Assembly (NCBI RefSeq): GCF_001571005.1
Contig: NZ_BCST01000011.1
Location: 25,380-89,379 of the forward strand
DNA: 64,000 bases
Origin: Herbiconiux solani NBRC 106740
GTDB taxonomy: Bacteria; Actinomycetota; Actinomycetes; Actinomycetales; Microbacteriaceae
Direction of reading: 5' to 3'
The position numbers were made by a program, and so were the translations under genes. Below, piece after piece: positions 19,396 through 27,799 of this stretch (its first letter is position 1; each line of letters opens with the position of its first letter). The notes beneath the pieces were generated by a model. The model searched no databases, was not told the DNA's origin, and saw only the letters and a list, made by a program, of their open reading frames with translations.

Positions 19396-19510
19396 CCGGC
19401 GGTCGACTTCCGAGTAATACTCCGGCCCTCCGTCGAATTGTCCTGCCGACGCGGCTGCTTCACGGTAGCCTTCGAAGCACCTTGGAGCATCCAACGAGAG
19501 GGGACGTCCG

Positions 19511-19906
19511 ATGACAGACCAGAACCAGCCGCCCGTGAACGGCCAGCCGACACCGCCGCCTGCGCCCGCCGCACCGCAGTACCAGGCGGCACCGCCCGCC
19601 CAGGGCTACGCCGCACCCGGGCCCGTGCCCGGCAAGACGCTCGGCATCGTGGGCCTCATCCTGGCGTTCCTCGCGCCGGTGATCGGCCTCATCCTGAGCA
19701 TCGTCGCGAAGGTGCAGTCGCGGAAGGCGGGTGTCCCGAACGGCATCGCCACCGCCGGCATCATCGTCGGCGCGATCCTGACCGTGATCGGGATCATCAT
19801 CGTGATCATCTCGATCGTCGCCGCATCCGCGCTCGTCAGCCAGTGCGCCGACCTCGGCCCCGGTGAGCACATCATCGACGGCGTCCGCTACACCTGCGGC
19901 TACTGA
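19511..19906 (+). CDS. DUF4190 small membrane protein
   Basis: A 131-residue protein with a Pro/Gln/Ala-rich cytoplasmic N-terminus (1-40) followed by two transmembrane helices (about 44-67, LGIVGLILAFLAPVIGLILSIVA, and 80-105) separated by KVQSRKAGVPNGIATAG. This is the DUF4190 hairpin. A short external tail ends CADLGPGEHIIDGVRYTCGY, whose two cysteines may pair. ATG 19511 follows GAGAGGGG. The family is widespread in actinobacteria with no known function. The gene is monocistronic, with a strong hairpin downstream. Confidence 0.85.
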   Translation: MTDQNQPPVNGQPTPPPAPAAPQYQAAPPAQGYAAPGPVPGKTLGIVGLILAFLAPVIGLILSIVAKVQSRKAGVPNGIATAGIIVGAILTVIGIIIVIISIVAASALVSQCADLGPGEHIIDGVRYTCGY

Positions 19907-19951
19907 TCCGTCGCCCGTCCGTCGCGTGACACCACGCGACGACCCGGCGAT

Positions 19952-19992
19952 CGAGAGCCCCGTCCGCCCCTCGAGGGCAGGCGGGGCTCTCG
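19952..19992 (+). terminator. Hairpin terminator after the DUF4190 gene
   Basis: A perfect 11-bp stem (CGAGAGCCCCG at 19952-19962 with CGGGGCTCTCG at 19982-19992) closing a 19-base loop that itself contains CCCTCGAGGG. There is no T-run. Confidence 0.65.
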
Positions 19993-20079
19993 TCATCCCT
20001 GGACGCGGAACGGCGGGGCCGAACTAGAGTTGGAGAGACGCTCCACCCGAACCGCCCGCTCGCAGAAAGCCGCCATCGC

Positions 20080-21018
20080 ATGTCAGCTCGCATCTACAAC
20101 GACGTCACCGAACTCGTCGGGCGCACCCCGCTCGTGCGAATCAACAAGCTCGCCGAGGGCATCGACGCCACCGTGCTCGGCAAGCTCGAGTTCTACAACC
20201 CCGCGAACAGCGTGAAAGACCGGATCGGCGTCGCCATCGTCGACGCTGCCGAGAAGTCCGGCGCCCTGCAGCCCGGCGGCACGATCGTCGAGGGCACGAG
20301 CGGCAACACGGGCATCGCGCTCGCCATGGTCGGCGCCGCCCGCGGCTACCGCGTGGTGATCACGATGCCGGAGACCGCTTCGACCGAGCGCCGCGTCGTG
20401 ATGCGCGCGTACGGCGCCGAGATCGTGCTCACCCCGGGTGCCGAGGGCATCCGCGGGGCGCTCGCGAAGGCGACCGAGATCGTCGACTCGACCCCGAACT
20501 CGATCCTGGCCCGCCAGTTCGAGAACGAGGCGAACCCCGCGGTGCACCGTGCGACCACGGCCGAGGAGATCTGGGACGACACGGACGGCGCCGTCGACAT
20601 CTTCGTCGCCGGCATCGGCACCGGAGGCACCATCACCGGCGTCGGCCAGGTGCTGAAGGAGCGCAAGCCCGGCGTGCAGATCGTCGGCGTCGAGCCGCTG
20701 GACTCGCCGCTGCTGACCCAGGGCACCGCCGGGCCGCACAAGATCCAGGGCATCGGCGCGAACATCGTGCCCCCGATCCTCGACCGCACGGTCTACGACG
20801 AGATCGTCGACGTGAGCCTGGACGACGCGATCCGGGTCGGCCGCGAGCTGGCGAGCGAGGAGGGCATCATGGCGGGCATCTCCTCCGGTGCGATCATGTA
20901 CGCCGCCCTCGAGGTCGCGAAGCGCCCCGAGAACGCGGGCAAGACGGTCGTGGCCGTGGTGTGCGACCTGGGTGAGCGCTACATCTCGACCCCGCTCTGG
21001 GCCGGCTACGGCGACTGA
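20080..21018 (+). CDS. cysK: Cysteine synthase A (O-acetylserine sulfhydrylase)
   Basis: PLP enzyme that replaces the acetyl group of O-acetylserine with sulfide to give cysteine. At 312 residues it has the family length. Lys46 in [11 protein letters not shown] is the PLP Schiff-base lysine, EGTSGNTG (71-78) is the substrate-binding asparagine loop, and [10 protein letters not shown] (about 178) binds the cofactor phosphate. Serine acetyltransferase is encoded 13 bp downstream, so the two-step pathway forms one operon. The C-terminus of the partner ends in Ile, as needed for CysE-CysK complex formation. Confidence 0.97.
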   Translation: MSARIYNDVTELVGRTPLVRINKLAEGIDATVLGKLEFYNPANSVKDRIGVAIVDAAEKSGALQPGGTIVEGTSGNTGIALAMVGAARGYRVVITMPETASTERRVVMRAYGAEIVLTPGAEGIRGALAKATEIVDSTPNSILARQFENEANPAVHRATTAEEIWDDTDGAVDIFVAGIGTGGTITGVGQVLKERKPGVQIVGVEPLDSPLLTQGTAGPHKIQGIGANIVPPILDRTVYDEIVDVSLDDAIRVGRELASEEGIMAGISSGAIMYAALEVAKRPENAGKTVVAVVCDLGERYISTPLWAGYGD

Positions 21019-21031
21019 CCGGGCATCCGGA

Positions 21032-21628
21032 GTGGCATCGGCCGGCGGCCTGCTGTCGCGGCTGCGCGAAGACGTGCGCACCGCGCGATTGCGCGACCCC
21101 GCCGCCCGGAGCTCGCTCGAGATCGTGCTCGCCTACCCCGGCGTGCACGCGGTCTGGTTCCACCGGGTCGCCCACCGCTGGTGGCGGGCGCCGGGGCTGA
21201 AGCTGCCGGCGCGGTTGCTGTCGCAGTACGCGCGCTTCCTCACCGGCGTCGAGATCCACCCCGGCGCACGGATCGGCCGGCGCCTGTTCATCGATCACGG
21301 CATGGGCGTCGTGATCGGTGAGACCGCGGTGATCGGCGACGACGTCATGCTGTACCACGGCGTGACCCTGGGCGGGAAGAGCGTGCGCCGCGAGAAGCGG
21401 CATCCGACGCTCGGCGACCGGGTGACGGTCGGCGCGAACGCGACGATCCTCGGTCCGGTGACTGTGGGCTCGGACAGCAGTGTCGGCGCGGGCGCGGTGG
21501 TGGTGCGGGATGCGCCGGCCGGCTCGATCCTCGTCGGAATCCCAGCCCGCGACCTCGCGCACCGGGGCGGGGGCGCCGAATCGCTGAGCGACCCCGCCTT
21601 CTACCTCGATCCGGCGATCTACATCTGA
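21032..21628 (+). CDS. cysE: Serine O-acetyltransferase
   Basis: Makes O-acetylserine from serine and acetyl-CoA, the committed step of cysteine synthesis. The 198-residue short form has a helical N-terminus (to about 65), then left-handed beta-helix hexapeptide repeats with the active-site segment [13 protein letters not shown] and YHGVTLGG. The C-terminal residues PAIYI end in Ile, the feature that inserts into the CysK active site in the cysteine synthase complex. The GTG start at 21032 lies 13 bp after cysK and has only a weak ribosome site, suggesting translational coupling. Confidence 0.95.
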   Translation: MASAGGLLSRLREDVRTARLRDPAARSSLEIVLAYPGVHAVWFHRVAHRWWRAPGLKLPARLLSQYARFLTGVEIHPGARIGRRLFIDHGMGVVIGETAVIGDDVMLYHGVTLGGKSVRREKRHPTLGDRVTVGANATILGPVTVGSDSSVGAGAVVVRDAPAGSILVGIPARDLAHRGGGAESLSDPAFYLDPAIYI

Positions 21629-21661
21629 GCGGTTCCGCCGTCGCGCCTACGTGATCCCCCG

Positions 21662-21681
21662 GCCCCCGTGCGGGAGGGGGC
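21662..21681 (+). terminator. Possible hairpin after cysE
   Basis: GCCCCC and GGGGGC pair over an 8-base loop, 34 bp after the cysE stop and before the next start. It is short and lacks a T-run. Confidence 0.3.
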
Positions 21682-21702
21682 GCGTCATGGCACAGTGAAC
21701 GG

Positions 21703-22050
21703 ATGCGCTGCATCACCTATGCCGGAGGAACGCTCATAACGACCGACGACGTCGCCGAGCGGCTCATCGATCTCACCGCCGCACTGGCCGACCGGGGCAA
21801 GGCCCAGGCCGTCGAGATCCCGATCGTGCCCGAGGCGGGTGGCGGGCCGAGTACCGCCGAACTCGTGATCGGCGTCGGCAACGACGTGCTCTCGGTGCCG
21901 GAGGACTGGGACGGCGAGGAGCCCGACTTCTCGGAGGCCGCAGGCGAGCTGGAGCGGCTGCTGCAGCGGCAGACTCCGGTGGCGAGGGCCGTCGTCATCC
22001 CCGACGACGACTCGGGCGAGCTGTACACCGAGGACTACCCGGTCCAGTAG
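21703..22050 (+). CDS. Conserved hypothetical protein (115 aa)
   Basis: A 115-residue soluble protein starting MRCITYAGGTLITTDDVAERLIDLTAALADRG. The pattern of alternating strands and helices (AVEIPIVPEAGG, AELVIGVGNDVLSVPEDWDG, VARAVVIPDDD) looks like a compact globular alpha/beta domain, and codon use matches the neighbours. I do not recognise a named family. It is followed 32 bp later by another unknown protein on the same strand, and the pair sits downstream of cysE. Confidence 0.7.
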   Translation: MRCITYAGGTLITTDDVAERLIDLTAALADRGKAQAVEIPIVPEAGGGPSTAELVIGVGNDVLSVPEDWDGEEPDFSEAAGELERLLQRQTPVARAVVIPDDDSGELYTEDYPVQ

Positions 22051-22082
22051 CGGGCCGGTCCAGTAGCAGGAGGGTTCGCGCG

Positions 22083-22535
22083 ATGGAGCACGAGGCACGG
22101 CAGCAGGGTCCGGATGCGGAGCACACCCGCCCCGAGGGCGTCGACGACGCGACGGTGGCGGCGCTCGGCAAGCTCTCCGAGGTGCTCGAGGTGGTGGAGC
22201 AGGCCCGCGGCTTCCTCTACGGCTTCCACCGTCTGACGGGGAAGGCCGATCTCGCCCTGGGCGAGGCCGTGGATGCGCTGCGGGAAGCCGGTCACACCGA
22301 GCGGGCCGACGAGATCGAGCGCGACCTGATCGGGCGGAACGTGCTCGAGGGGCGCTGGACGTTCCAGCTCGTCGAGGAGTTCGACGACGGGTACTACGAC
22401 GCCTTCAAGGCCGCGGAGAAGTCGGCTCGGGACGAGCTCGCCGGTGGCAGGCGGCACCTCTTCGAAGCGGAGATGAAGGAGGATCGGCGGACGCCGGGCC
22501 GGAGGCACCACGAAGCGGTGCCCCCGGCGCCGTAA
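22083..22535 (+). CDS. Conserved hypothetical protein (150 aa)
   Basis: A helical 150-residue protein. The core, about residues 22-125, has LGKLSEVLEVVEQARGFLYGFHRLTGKADLALGEAVDALREAGHTERADEIERDLIGRNVLEGRWTFQLVEEFDDGYY. The regularly spaced acids and aromatics suggest a four-helix bundle, and I have the impression of similar unnamed proteins across actinobacteria. Both ends are charged and disordered. An AGGAGG site lies 10 bases before ATG 22083. No function can be assigned. Confidence 0.72.
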   Translation: MEHEARQQGPDAEHTRPEGVDDATVAALGKLSEVLEVVEQARGFLYGFHRLTGKADLALGEAVDALREAGHTERADEIERDLIGRNVLEGRWTFQLVEEFDDGYYDAFKAAEKSARDELAGGRRHLFEAEMKEDRRTPGRRHHEAVPPAP

Positions 22536-22609
22536 CGGCGTGACGCCGTGACGCTGTAACGACCGGCGGCCGTCAGGGTCCGGCTGCGGCCGTCGATCCG
22601 CGGAGCGGT

Positions 22610-22828
22610 CTACTCCTCGTAGCCGAAGTTGTCGTGCAGCACCTCGGCGTCGTCGTCGAAGACCGGGTCGATCGCGATCTCGTCGGTGACCTCGGGGTCG
22701 GCGTCGATGTCCGAGGTCTCGTCCAGGTCGACGTCCTGGTCGAGGTCGGCGTTCTGCAGCTCCTGGTCGGAGAGCGAGAACTCCTTGGTCTCGTCGGGCT
22801 CGTTGATGCGCTCGTTCAGGTCGGCCAT
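22610..22828 (-). CDS. Small acidic hypothetical protein
   Basis: A 72-residue protein with a very acidic composition (runs such as DLDQDVDLDETSDIDADPE) and no hydrophobic core, ending NFGYEE. It starts at ATG 22828 with AAGGAGC just upstream, which makes it a credible gene despite its bias. It is probably disordered. It is divergent from the Rieske/FAD oxidoreductase. A role in ion or protein buffering can only be guessed. Confidence 0.6.
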   Translation of the reverse strand: MADLNERINEPDETKEFSLSDQELQNADLDQDVDLDETSDIDADPEVTDEIAIDPVFDDDAEVLHDNFGYEE

Positions 22829-22971
22829 TGCTGCTCCTTGAGGTGGTGGGGACGCCCGGTCATGCGGCGTCCGAGTCGTGTGAGACAACCGTAGGCACGA
22901 ATCGGGCACGCTGTCGACAGACCGTTGTCGAAGCCCCTACCGGCGCGGCGCGTGCGGGGGTCAACTGGAGA

Positions 22972-24564
22972 ATGACCTCCTTGTGGCGAGCAGGCCGGGC
23001 GCCGTTCCCGGGCACACCCTTCGAACCGGGACGGGCCTACGACGACGTGGTCGTCGGCGCCGGCCTCACCGGGCTGACCACCGCCCTCCTCCTGGCCGAG
23101 GCGGGCCGCCGGGTGGTGGTGCTCGAGGCAAGGGACATCGGAGCCCTCGCCTCCGGCAACACGACCGGCAAGCTCTCGCTGCTGCAGGGCAGCCGGCTCT
23201 CGACGATCCGGAAGCACCATTCCCGCCGCATCCTTCGCGCCTACGTCGATATGAACCGCGACGGGCAGGACTGGCTGCTGGAGTTCTGCGAGCGCGCCGG
23301 CGTGCCCGTCGAGCGGCGCACCGCGTACAGCTACGCCCAGCATCCGGATGCGGCCGACACCGTCGACTCCGAGTATCACGCGGCCCGCGAGGCAGGGCTC
23401 CCCGTGTCGCTGGTCGACGGCGACGCGCTCGACCTGCCCTTCCCGTTCGCGTTCGGGGTGGCGCTGCCGGACCAGGCCCAGTTCGACTCGATGGACGTGC
23501 TCGACGCCCTCGCCGGGGCGTTCGTCGCAGCCGGAGGCGTCATCCACACCGGCGCCCGGGTCGTCGGGGTGCGGGCCTCCGACCCGGCCGTCGTGCGGGT
23601 CGAGGGCGATGCGGCCACGGGCTCGGTCGGGGGAGCGGTCACCGGCCGGTCGGTCGTGCTCGCCACCGGGACGCCGATCCTCGACCGCGGCCTCTACTTC
23701 GCCAAGCTGCACGGGATGCGCAGCTACGCCACCTCCTTCGTCGTGCCCGGCGAGGAGGCCGACTCCCTCCCGCTCGGCATGTTCCTCTCGATCGGCGACC
23801 CGGATTCCGGCGGCCCGGCCGCGTCGCGGTCGGTGAGGTCGGCACCGCACGAGGAGGGCGGGGTGCAGCTCGTGATCGGCGGCAACGGCCACGAGGTGGG
23901 CCGGCCCGGGTCGATGAGCGAGGAGGAGCGGGTCGAGGATCTCGTCGCGTGGACGGGCCGGTTCTGGCCGGGCGCCCGGCTGACCCACTCCTGGTCGGCC
24001 CAGGACTACGAGTCGCACAACCTGATCCCCTTCGTCGGCGCTCTGCCCCGTGGTCGGGGGCGCGTCTACATCGCCACGGGCTACGCCAAGTGGGGGCTGA
24101 CGAACGGCGTCGCGGCGGCGCTCCGCCTGCGCTCCGAGATCCTCGGCGAGCCGCGGTCGGAGCGGGCCGGCTGGCACCAGGTGCTCGGCACCCGGCTCAC
24201 CAAGCCGGCCGACATCGGGCGCGGCGCGAGCGCCGGTGCGGCCGTGGGCCTCGAGGCCGCCAAGGGCTGGCTGGGAGCCGAGCGCCGCCCGGTGCCCGTG
24301 CCGCGCCCGGCCGAGGGCGAGGGCGTGGTGGCGAACACGAAGGGCCGGCCCGTCGGCATCTCGACGGTCGACGGCGTGACCTGTGCGGTCAGCGCGGTCT
24401 GCCCGCACCTCGGCGGCGTGCTGGAGTGGAACGACGCGGAGCGCTCCTGGGACTGCCCGCTGCACTCCTCGCGGTTCGCCGCCGACGGCACGCGGCTCGA
24501 GGGCCCGGCGGTCGAGGACCTTCCGGTGCTGCCCCGGGTGCGCGCGCGGCACGGGGCGCGCTGA
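22972..24564 (+). CDS. FAD-dependent oxidoreductase with C-terminal Rieske domain
   Basis: A 530-residue two-domain redox protein. The N-terminal DAO-type flavoprotein domain has the dinucleotide motif VVGAGLTGLTTALLLAEAG near residues 26-44 and GRVYIATGYAKWGLTNG near 365. A Rieske [2Fe-2S] domain occupies about 445-530, with Cys477-Pro-His479 and Cys495-x2-His498. This fusion (DadA/PuuB-like plus Rieske) is known in bacteria but its substrates are mostly untested; electrons probably pass from the flavin to the cluster. The ATG at 22972 follows CTGGAG. The last 24 bases are duplicated just downstream. Confidence 0.9.
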   Translation: MTSLWRAGRAPFPGTPFEPGRAYDDVVVGAGLTGLTTALLLAEAGRRVVVLEARDIGALASGNTTGKLSLLQGSRLSTIRKHHSRRILRAYVDMNRDGQDWLLEFCERAGVPVERRTAYSYAQHPDAADTVDSEYHAAREAGLPVSLVDGDALDLPFPFAFGVALPDQAQFDSMDVLDALAGAFVAAGGVIHTGARVVGVRASDPAVVRVEGDAATGSVGGAVTGRSVVLATGTPILDRGLYFAKLHGMRSYATSFVVPGEEADSLPLGMFLSIGDPDSGGPAASRSVRSAPHEEGGVQLVIGGNGHEVGRPGSMSEEERVEDLVAWTGRFWPGARLTHSWSAQDYESHNLIPFVGALPRGRGRVYIATGYAKWGLTNGVAAALRLRSEILGEPRSERAGWHQVLGTRLTKPADIGRGASAGAAVGLEAAKGWLGAERRPVPVPRPAEGEGVVANTKGRPVGISTVDGVTCAVSAVCPHLGGVLEWNDAERSWDCPLHSSRFAADGTRLEGPAVEDLPVLPRVRARHGAR

Positions 24565-24603
24565 GGGGGAGCCGGATATGTGCGCGGCACGGAGCGCGCT
24601 GAG
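24542..24603. repeat. Duplication of the 3' end of the Rieske gene
   Basis: Bases 24542-24565, which include the stop codon, recur at 24580-24603 with one mismatch, 38 bp further on. It looks like a local tandem duplication in the intergenic region. Confidence 0.75.
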
Positions 24604-24682
24604 GGTGCCCCGGATGGGCGTTCGACGCGGCGTCGCGGCGGTGTCCGGGCTGCGGTCCAGGCGGGGCCGGTAGCATTCGGGC

Positions 24683-26353
24683 ATGACGCTCGTGGGGCCG
24701 GAGTCGCTGATCCGTCAGACGCGCGCGGGCGCGGTGCGCGGATCCCGTGAGGACGGCGTGCTCAGCTGGAAGGGCGTGCCGTTCGCCGCGCCGCCCGTCG
24801 GGGAGCGGCGGTTCCGCCGGCCCGCCCCGCCCGAACCCTGGCCGGAGCTGCGCGACGCGACCCGGTTCGGCCCGATGGCACCTCAGCGGGTGCTGCGCTC
24901 GATGGAGGTCGTGCCCGGCGTCGGCATCGACGAGGACTGCCTCACGCTCAACATCTGGGCGCCCCCGGGCGACGAGCCGAAGCCGGTGATGGTCTGGATC
25001 CACGGCGGCGGCTACTTCCAGGGATCGACCGCGCAGCGGTACTACGACGGGCGGGCCCTCGTCGCGAACGGCGACGTGATCGTGGTCAGCGTCAACTACC
25101 GGCTGGGCGTGCTGGGGTTCGTCGACTTCTCGAGCCTCGACGACTCGGACTCGGACTCGGACGAGGATGCTGACGCCGGCGATCGTCTCGACGCCGCCCA
25201 CCTCGACCACGCCGACCGCCTCGACGATGCCGAACCGGACGGGCAGCGTGCGAACGCCGGCGCCAGCTTCTCCCACGGCTTCGACTCGAACCTCGGCCTC
25301 CGCGACCAGATCGCCGCCCTCGAGTGGGTGCGCGAGAACATCGCGGTCTTCGGCGGCGACCCCGATGACGTGACGCTCTTCGGCGAGTCCGCGGGCGGCG
25401 CCTGCGTGATCGCGCTGATGGCCTCCCCGCTCGCCGAGGGACTGTTCCACCGCGCGATCGCCCAGAGCGCACCCGTGACCAGCATCTACGGCCGGCACCG
25501 GGCGAAGGCGGTCGCCCGGCGCTTCCTCGAGATCGTCGGCATCGACCCGGGCGAGGCGCACCGGCTGCGCGACCTCGACGCCTTCGACCTGGTCGACGCG
25601 GGGGCCGAGCTCATCCACGAGGTCTCCTCGGGCACCCCGGGCACGCTCGCGATGGCGCCGATGCAGGGCGACGACGTGCTGCCGGAGTACCCGCTCACGG
25701 TCATCCGCGAGGGGCGCGCCCCGCGCATCCCGCTGATCATCGGCACCAACCGCGACGAGTCGTCGTTCTTCAAGCTCATGCGCTCGCCGCTGCTGCCCAT
25801 CACGGGCGAGTCGGTCGAGCAGATGTTCGCCGAGATCGCCGCCGACCGCCCCGAGTTCGCCGACGCGGGCCAGCGCATCACGAGCGCCTACCCGGCCTAC
25901 CCACGCCGTCGGACTCCCGCCGAGGTCTCGCGCGACGCGGGGTTCCGGATGCCGTCGATCTGGCTCGCCGAGGCCCACAGCCGCTTCGCGCCGACCTGGA
26001 TGTACCGCTTCGACCACGCCACCCCGCTCCTCCGCGTCACCGGCATCGGAGCCACGCACGCCGCCGAGCTGGCCTACGTCTTCGGGTCGTTCGCGCCGCG
26101 CGGCAAGGACATCGTGTTCGGGCTCGGCGGCCGTGCCGAGGCCCAGCGCGTCTCCGAGCGCCTGCAGTCGCGCTGGCTGGCGTTCGCGCACGGCGGCGAC
26201 CCCGACACGACGGTCCAGGATGCGCCGGGCTGGCCACGCTACGACGAGACGCTCCGCAGCACCCTCATCATCGACCGGGACGACACGATCGTCGACGACC
26301 CGGACGCCGAGATCCGGGAGGCCTGGGGGCCCGAGGTGCTCGCCTTCCGCTGA
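24683..26353 (+). CDS. Type B carboxylesterase with acidic insertion
   Basis: A 556-residue ester hydrolase. The oxyanion hole is MVWIHGGGYFQG (near 102), the nucleophile is Ser236 in GESAGG, the Glu lies in GTNRDESSFF, and His459 (GATHAAELAYVFG) completes the triad. All are typical of the carboxylesterase/lipase family, and the entry motif EDCLTLNIWAP is also present. Between VNYRLGVLGFVDF and SNLGLRDQIAALEWV, normally separated by only a few residues, there are about 48 extra residues rich in Asp, Ser and Ala (151-198). No signal peptide is seen, so it is cytoplasmic. Substrate unknown. Confidence 0.9.
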   Translation: MTLVGPESLIRQTRAGAVRGSREDGVLSWKGVPFAAPPVGERRFRRPAPPEPWPELRDATRFGPMAPQRVLRSMEVVPGVGIDEDCLTLNIWAPPGDEPKPVMVWIHGGGYFQGSTAQRYYDGRALVANGDVIVVSVNYRLGVLGFVDFSSLDDSDSDSDEDADAGDRLDAAHLDHADRLDDAEPDGQRANAGASFSHGFDSNLGLRDQIAALEWVRENIAVFGGDPDDVTLFGESAGGACVIALMASPLAEGLFHRAIAQSAPVTSIYGRHRAKAVARRFLEIVGIDPGEAHRLRDLDAFDLVDAGAELIHEVSSGTPGTLAMAPMQGDDVLPEYPLTVIREGRAPRIPLIIGTNRDESSFFKLMRSPLLPITGESVEQMFAEIAADRPEFADAGQRITSAYPAYPRRRTPAEVSRDAGFRMPSIWLAEAHSRFAPTWMYRFDHATPLLRVTGIGATHAAELAYVFGSFAPRGKDIVFGLGGRAEAQRVSERLQSRWLAFAHGGDPDTTVQDAPGWPRYDETLRSTLIIDRDDTIVDDPDAEIREAWGPEVLAFR

Positions 26354-26403
26354 GCTGTCCGCCCGGGCCCGACCACGTCCCGTCCGCGTGATAGGAATTG
26401 AGC

Positions 26404-27093
26404 ATGGTCGCCGAGCAGTTCGTCACGCCGTTCTGGATCGACCTCGCCGCGACCGCGCTCGGCAGCGTGCAGGGCGCCATGTTCGCCGCCCAGTTCAAGG
26501 ACAAGCGCCTCGACCTGCTCGGCGTCGGCGTGATCGGGGTCGTCGCGGGCTTCGGCGGCGGTGTGATCCGCGACCTGCTGCTCAACCAGGTGCCGATCGC
26601 GCTCGAGACGAACTGGTTCATCCCGATCGCCATCGTCGCGGCCCTGCTCGGCATGCTGCTCGAGCGGCTCTTCACCCGGCTCAACGTCGTCATCACGATC
26701 CTCGACGCGCTGAGCCTCGGGCTCTTCGCGGCCATCGGCACGAGCAAGGCGCTGTCGGTCGGGCTGCCGGTGGTGCCGGCGATCTTCGTGGGCCTGGTCG
26801 CCGCGGTCGGGGGCGGCATGCTGCGCGACATCCTGCTCGGGATGCCCATCGGCGTCATGCACGTCGGCTCGCTCTACGCGGTCGCCGCGGGCGCCGGGTC
26901 GACCGTGCTGGTGGTGATGGTCGCGCTCGGCGGCGACGTGACGATCGCGGGCATCGGCTGCGTGATCGTGACCACTGCGATCCGTCTGCTCGCCGTACGC
27001 TACGGCTGGAGTCTCCCCGAGCAGCGCACGATCAGCACGCTCCGGCGACTGCGGCGGCAGCGCACCGCGCGCACCGGCGACAACGGCTTTTGA
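26404..27093 (+). CDS. TRIC-type (UPF0126) cation channel protein
   Basis: A 229-residue membrane protein with seven hydrophobic helices built as an internal repeat. The two halves carry GVVAGFGGGVIRDLLL and GLVAAVGGGMLRDILLG, the Gly-rich kinked helices that line the pore of prokaryotic trimeric intracellular cation channels. It is preceded by AGGAA. In bacteria these form homotrimeric channels, with reported K+ conductance; the physiological role is unclear. The basic C-terminus (LRRLRRQRTARTGDNG) is cytoplasmic. It stands alone, 187 bp before the flavin electron-transfer operon. Confidence 0.9.
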   Translation: MVAEQFVTPFWIDLAATALGSVQGAMFAAQFKDKRLDLLGVGVIGVVAGFGGGVIRDLLLNQVPIALETNWFIPIAIVAALLGMLLERLFTRLNVVITILDALSLGLFAAIGTSKALSVGLPVVPAIFVGLVAAVGGGMLRDILLGMPIGVMHVGSLYAVAAGAGSTVLVVMVALGGDVTIAGIGCVIVTTAIRLLAVRYGWSLPEQRTISTLRRLRRQRTARTGDNGF

Positions 27094-27280
27094 ACGTTTC
27101 GCGGCACCTCTCCGTTGACCCCAGATGAGGCCGACGGGCGCCCTCGAGCCGCTGGGCCGCCTCACACGAGGTGCATCGACGGCTCTGGGGAATCTGCCAG
27201 GCCTGATCCATACGTTCGACATCAGCTGACCGTCTCCACGGTCTCGTCCCCTCGAGATCCGCCCCAGACAGGGAGTCCCC

Positions 27281-27799
27281 ATGAACACTCGTCAGAAGAA
27301 GTTCGCCCTCGCCACGATGACCGGCGTCTCGATCTCGGTGGCCCTCGCCGGCTGCTCCACCGGCACCACCACGGCCGACGCGGGAGCGGGCGCTGCCGCT
27401 CCCGGCACCGCGGCCTCGACCCCCACCGCGGGCGGCTCGACCGGCTCGGGCGGCTCGACCGGTTCTGCGCCGGCGGCCGGCGGAAGCGCCTCGGGCGCGA
27501 GCACCTACGCCGACGGCACCTACGAGGCCACCGGCGGTTACACCTCGCCGAACGGCAAGGAGGAGATCGACGTCTCGATCACCCTCGCCGGCGACGTCAT
27601 CACGGCCGTGACGGTCACCCCCGAGGCGACCAACCCCAACTCCGTCAACTACCAGACCCAGTTCGCCGACGGCATCTCCTCGGTCGTCGTCGGCAAGGAC
27701 ATCGACGAGATCGACGTCTCGCGCGTCGCCGGTTCGAGCCTCACCAGCGGCGGCTTCAACGCGGCCGTCGAGACCATCAAGGGCGACGCCGCCGCGTGA
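27281..27799 (+). CDS. FMN-binding-domain lipoprotein
   Basis: A 172-residue exported protein with a lipoprotein signal peptide (lipobox ALAGC, Cys25), then a Gly/Ser/Ala/Thr-rich spacer (26-75) and an FMN_bind domain (76-165: YADGTYEATGGYTSPNG ... VAGSSLTSGGFNAAVE). In this family the Ser/Thr of an (S/G)-x-(S/T) motif is covalently flavinylated by ApbE; the segment GSSLTSGGF near 152-160 is the likely site. It would carry electrons outside the membrane. The next gene encodes ApbE and overlaps it by 4 bp; the third encodes the membrane reductase. Confidence 0.9.
   Translation: MNTRQKKFALATMTGVSISVALAGCSTGTTTADAGAGAAAPGTAASTPTAGGSTGSGGSTGSAPAAGGSASGASTYADGTYEATGGYTSPNGKEEIDVSITLAGDVITAVTVTPEATNPNSVNYQTQFADGISSVVVGKDIDEIDVSRVAGSSLTSGGFNAAVETIKGDAAA

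Noticed and set aside
17872..19494. 540-codon minus-strand frame opposite the DHA2 exporter
   Set aside because: Highly charged, repetitive composition of a GC-rich antisense frame; the plus-strand protein has clear family motifs.
23020..23040. tRNA T-loop-like CTTCGAACCGGG
   Set aside because: Inside the coding region of the FAD oxidoreductase and no cloverleaf can be built.
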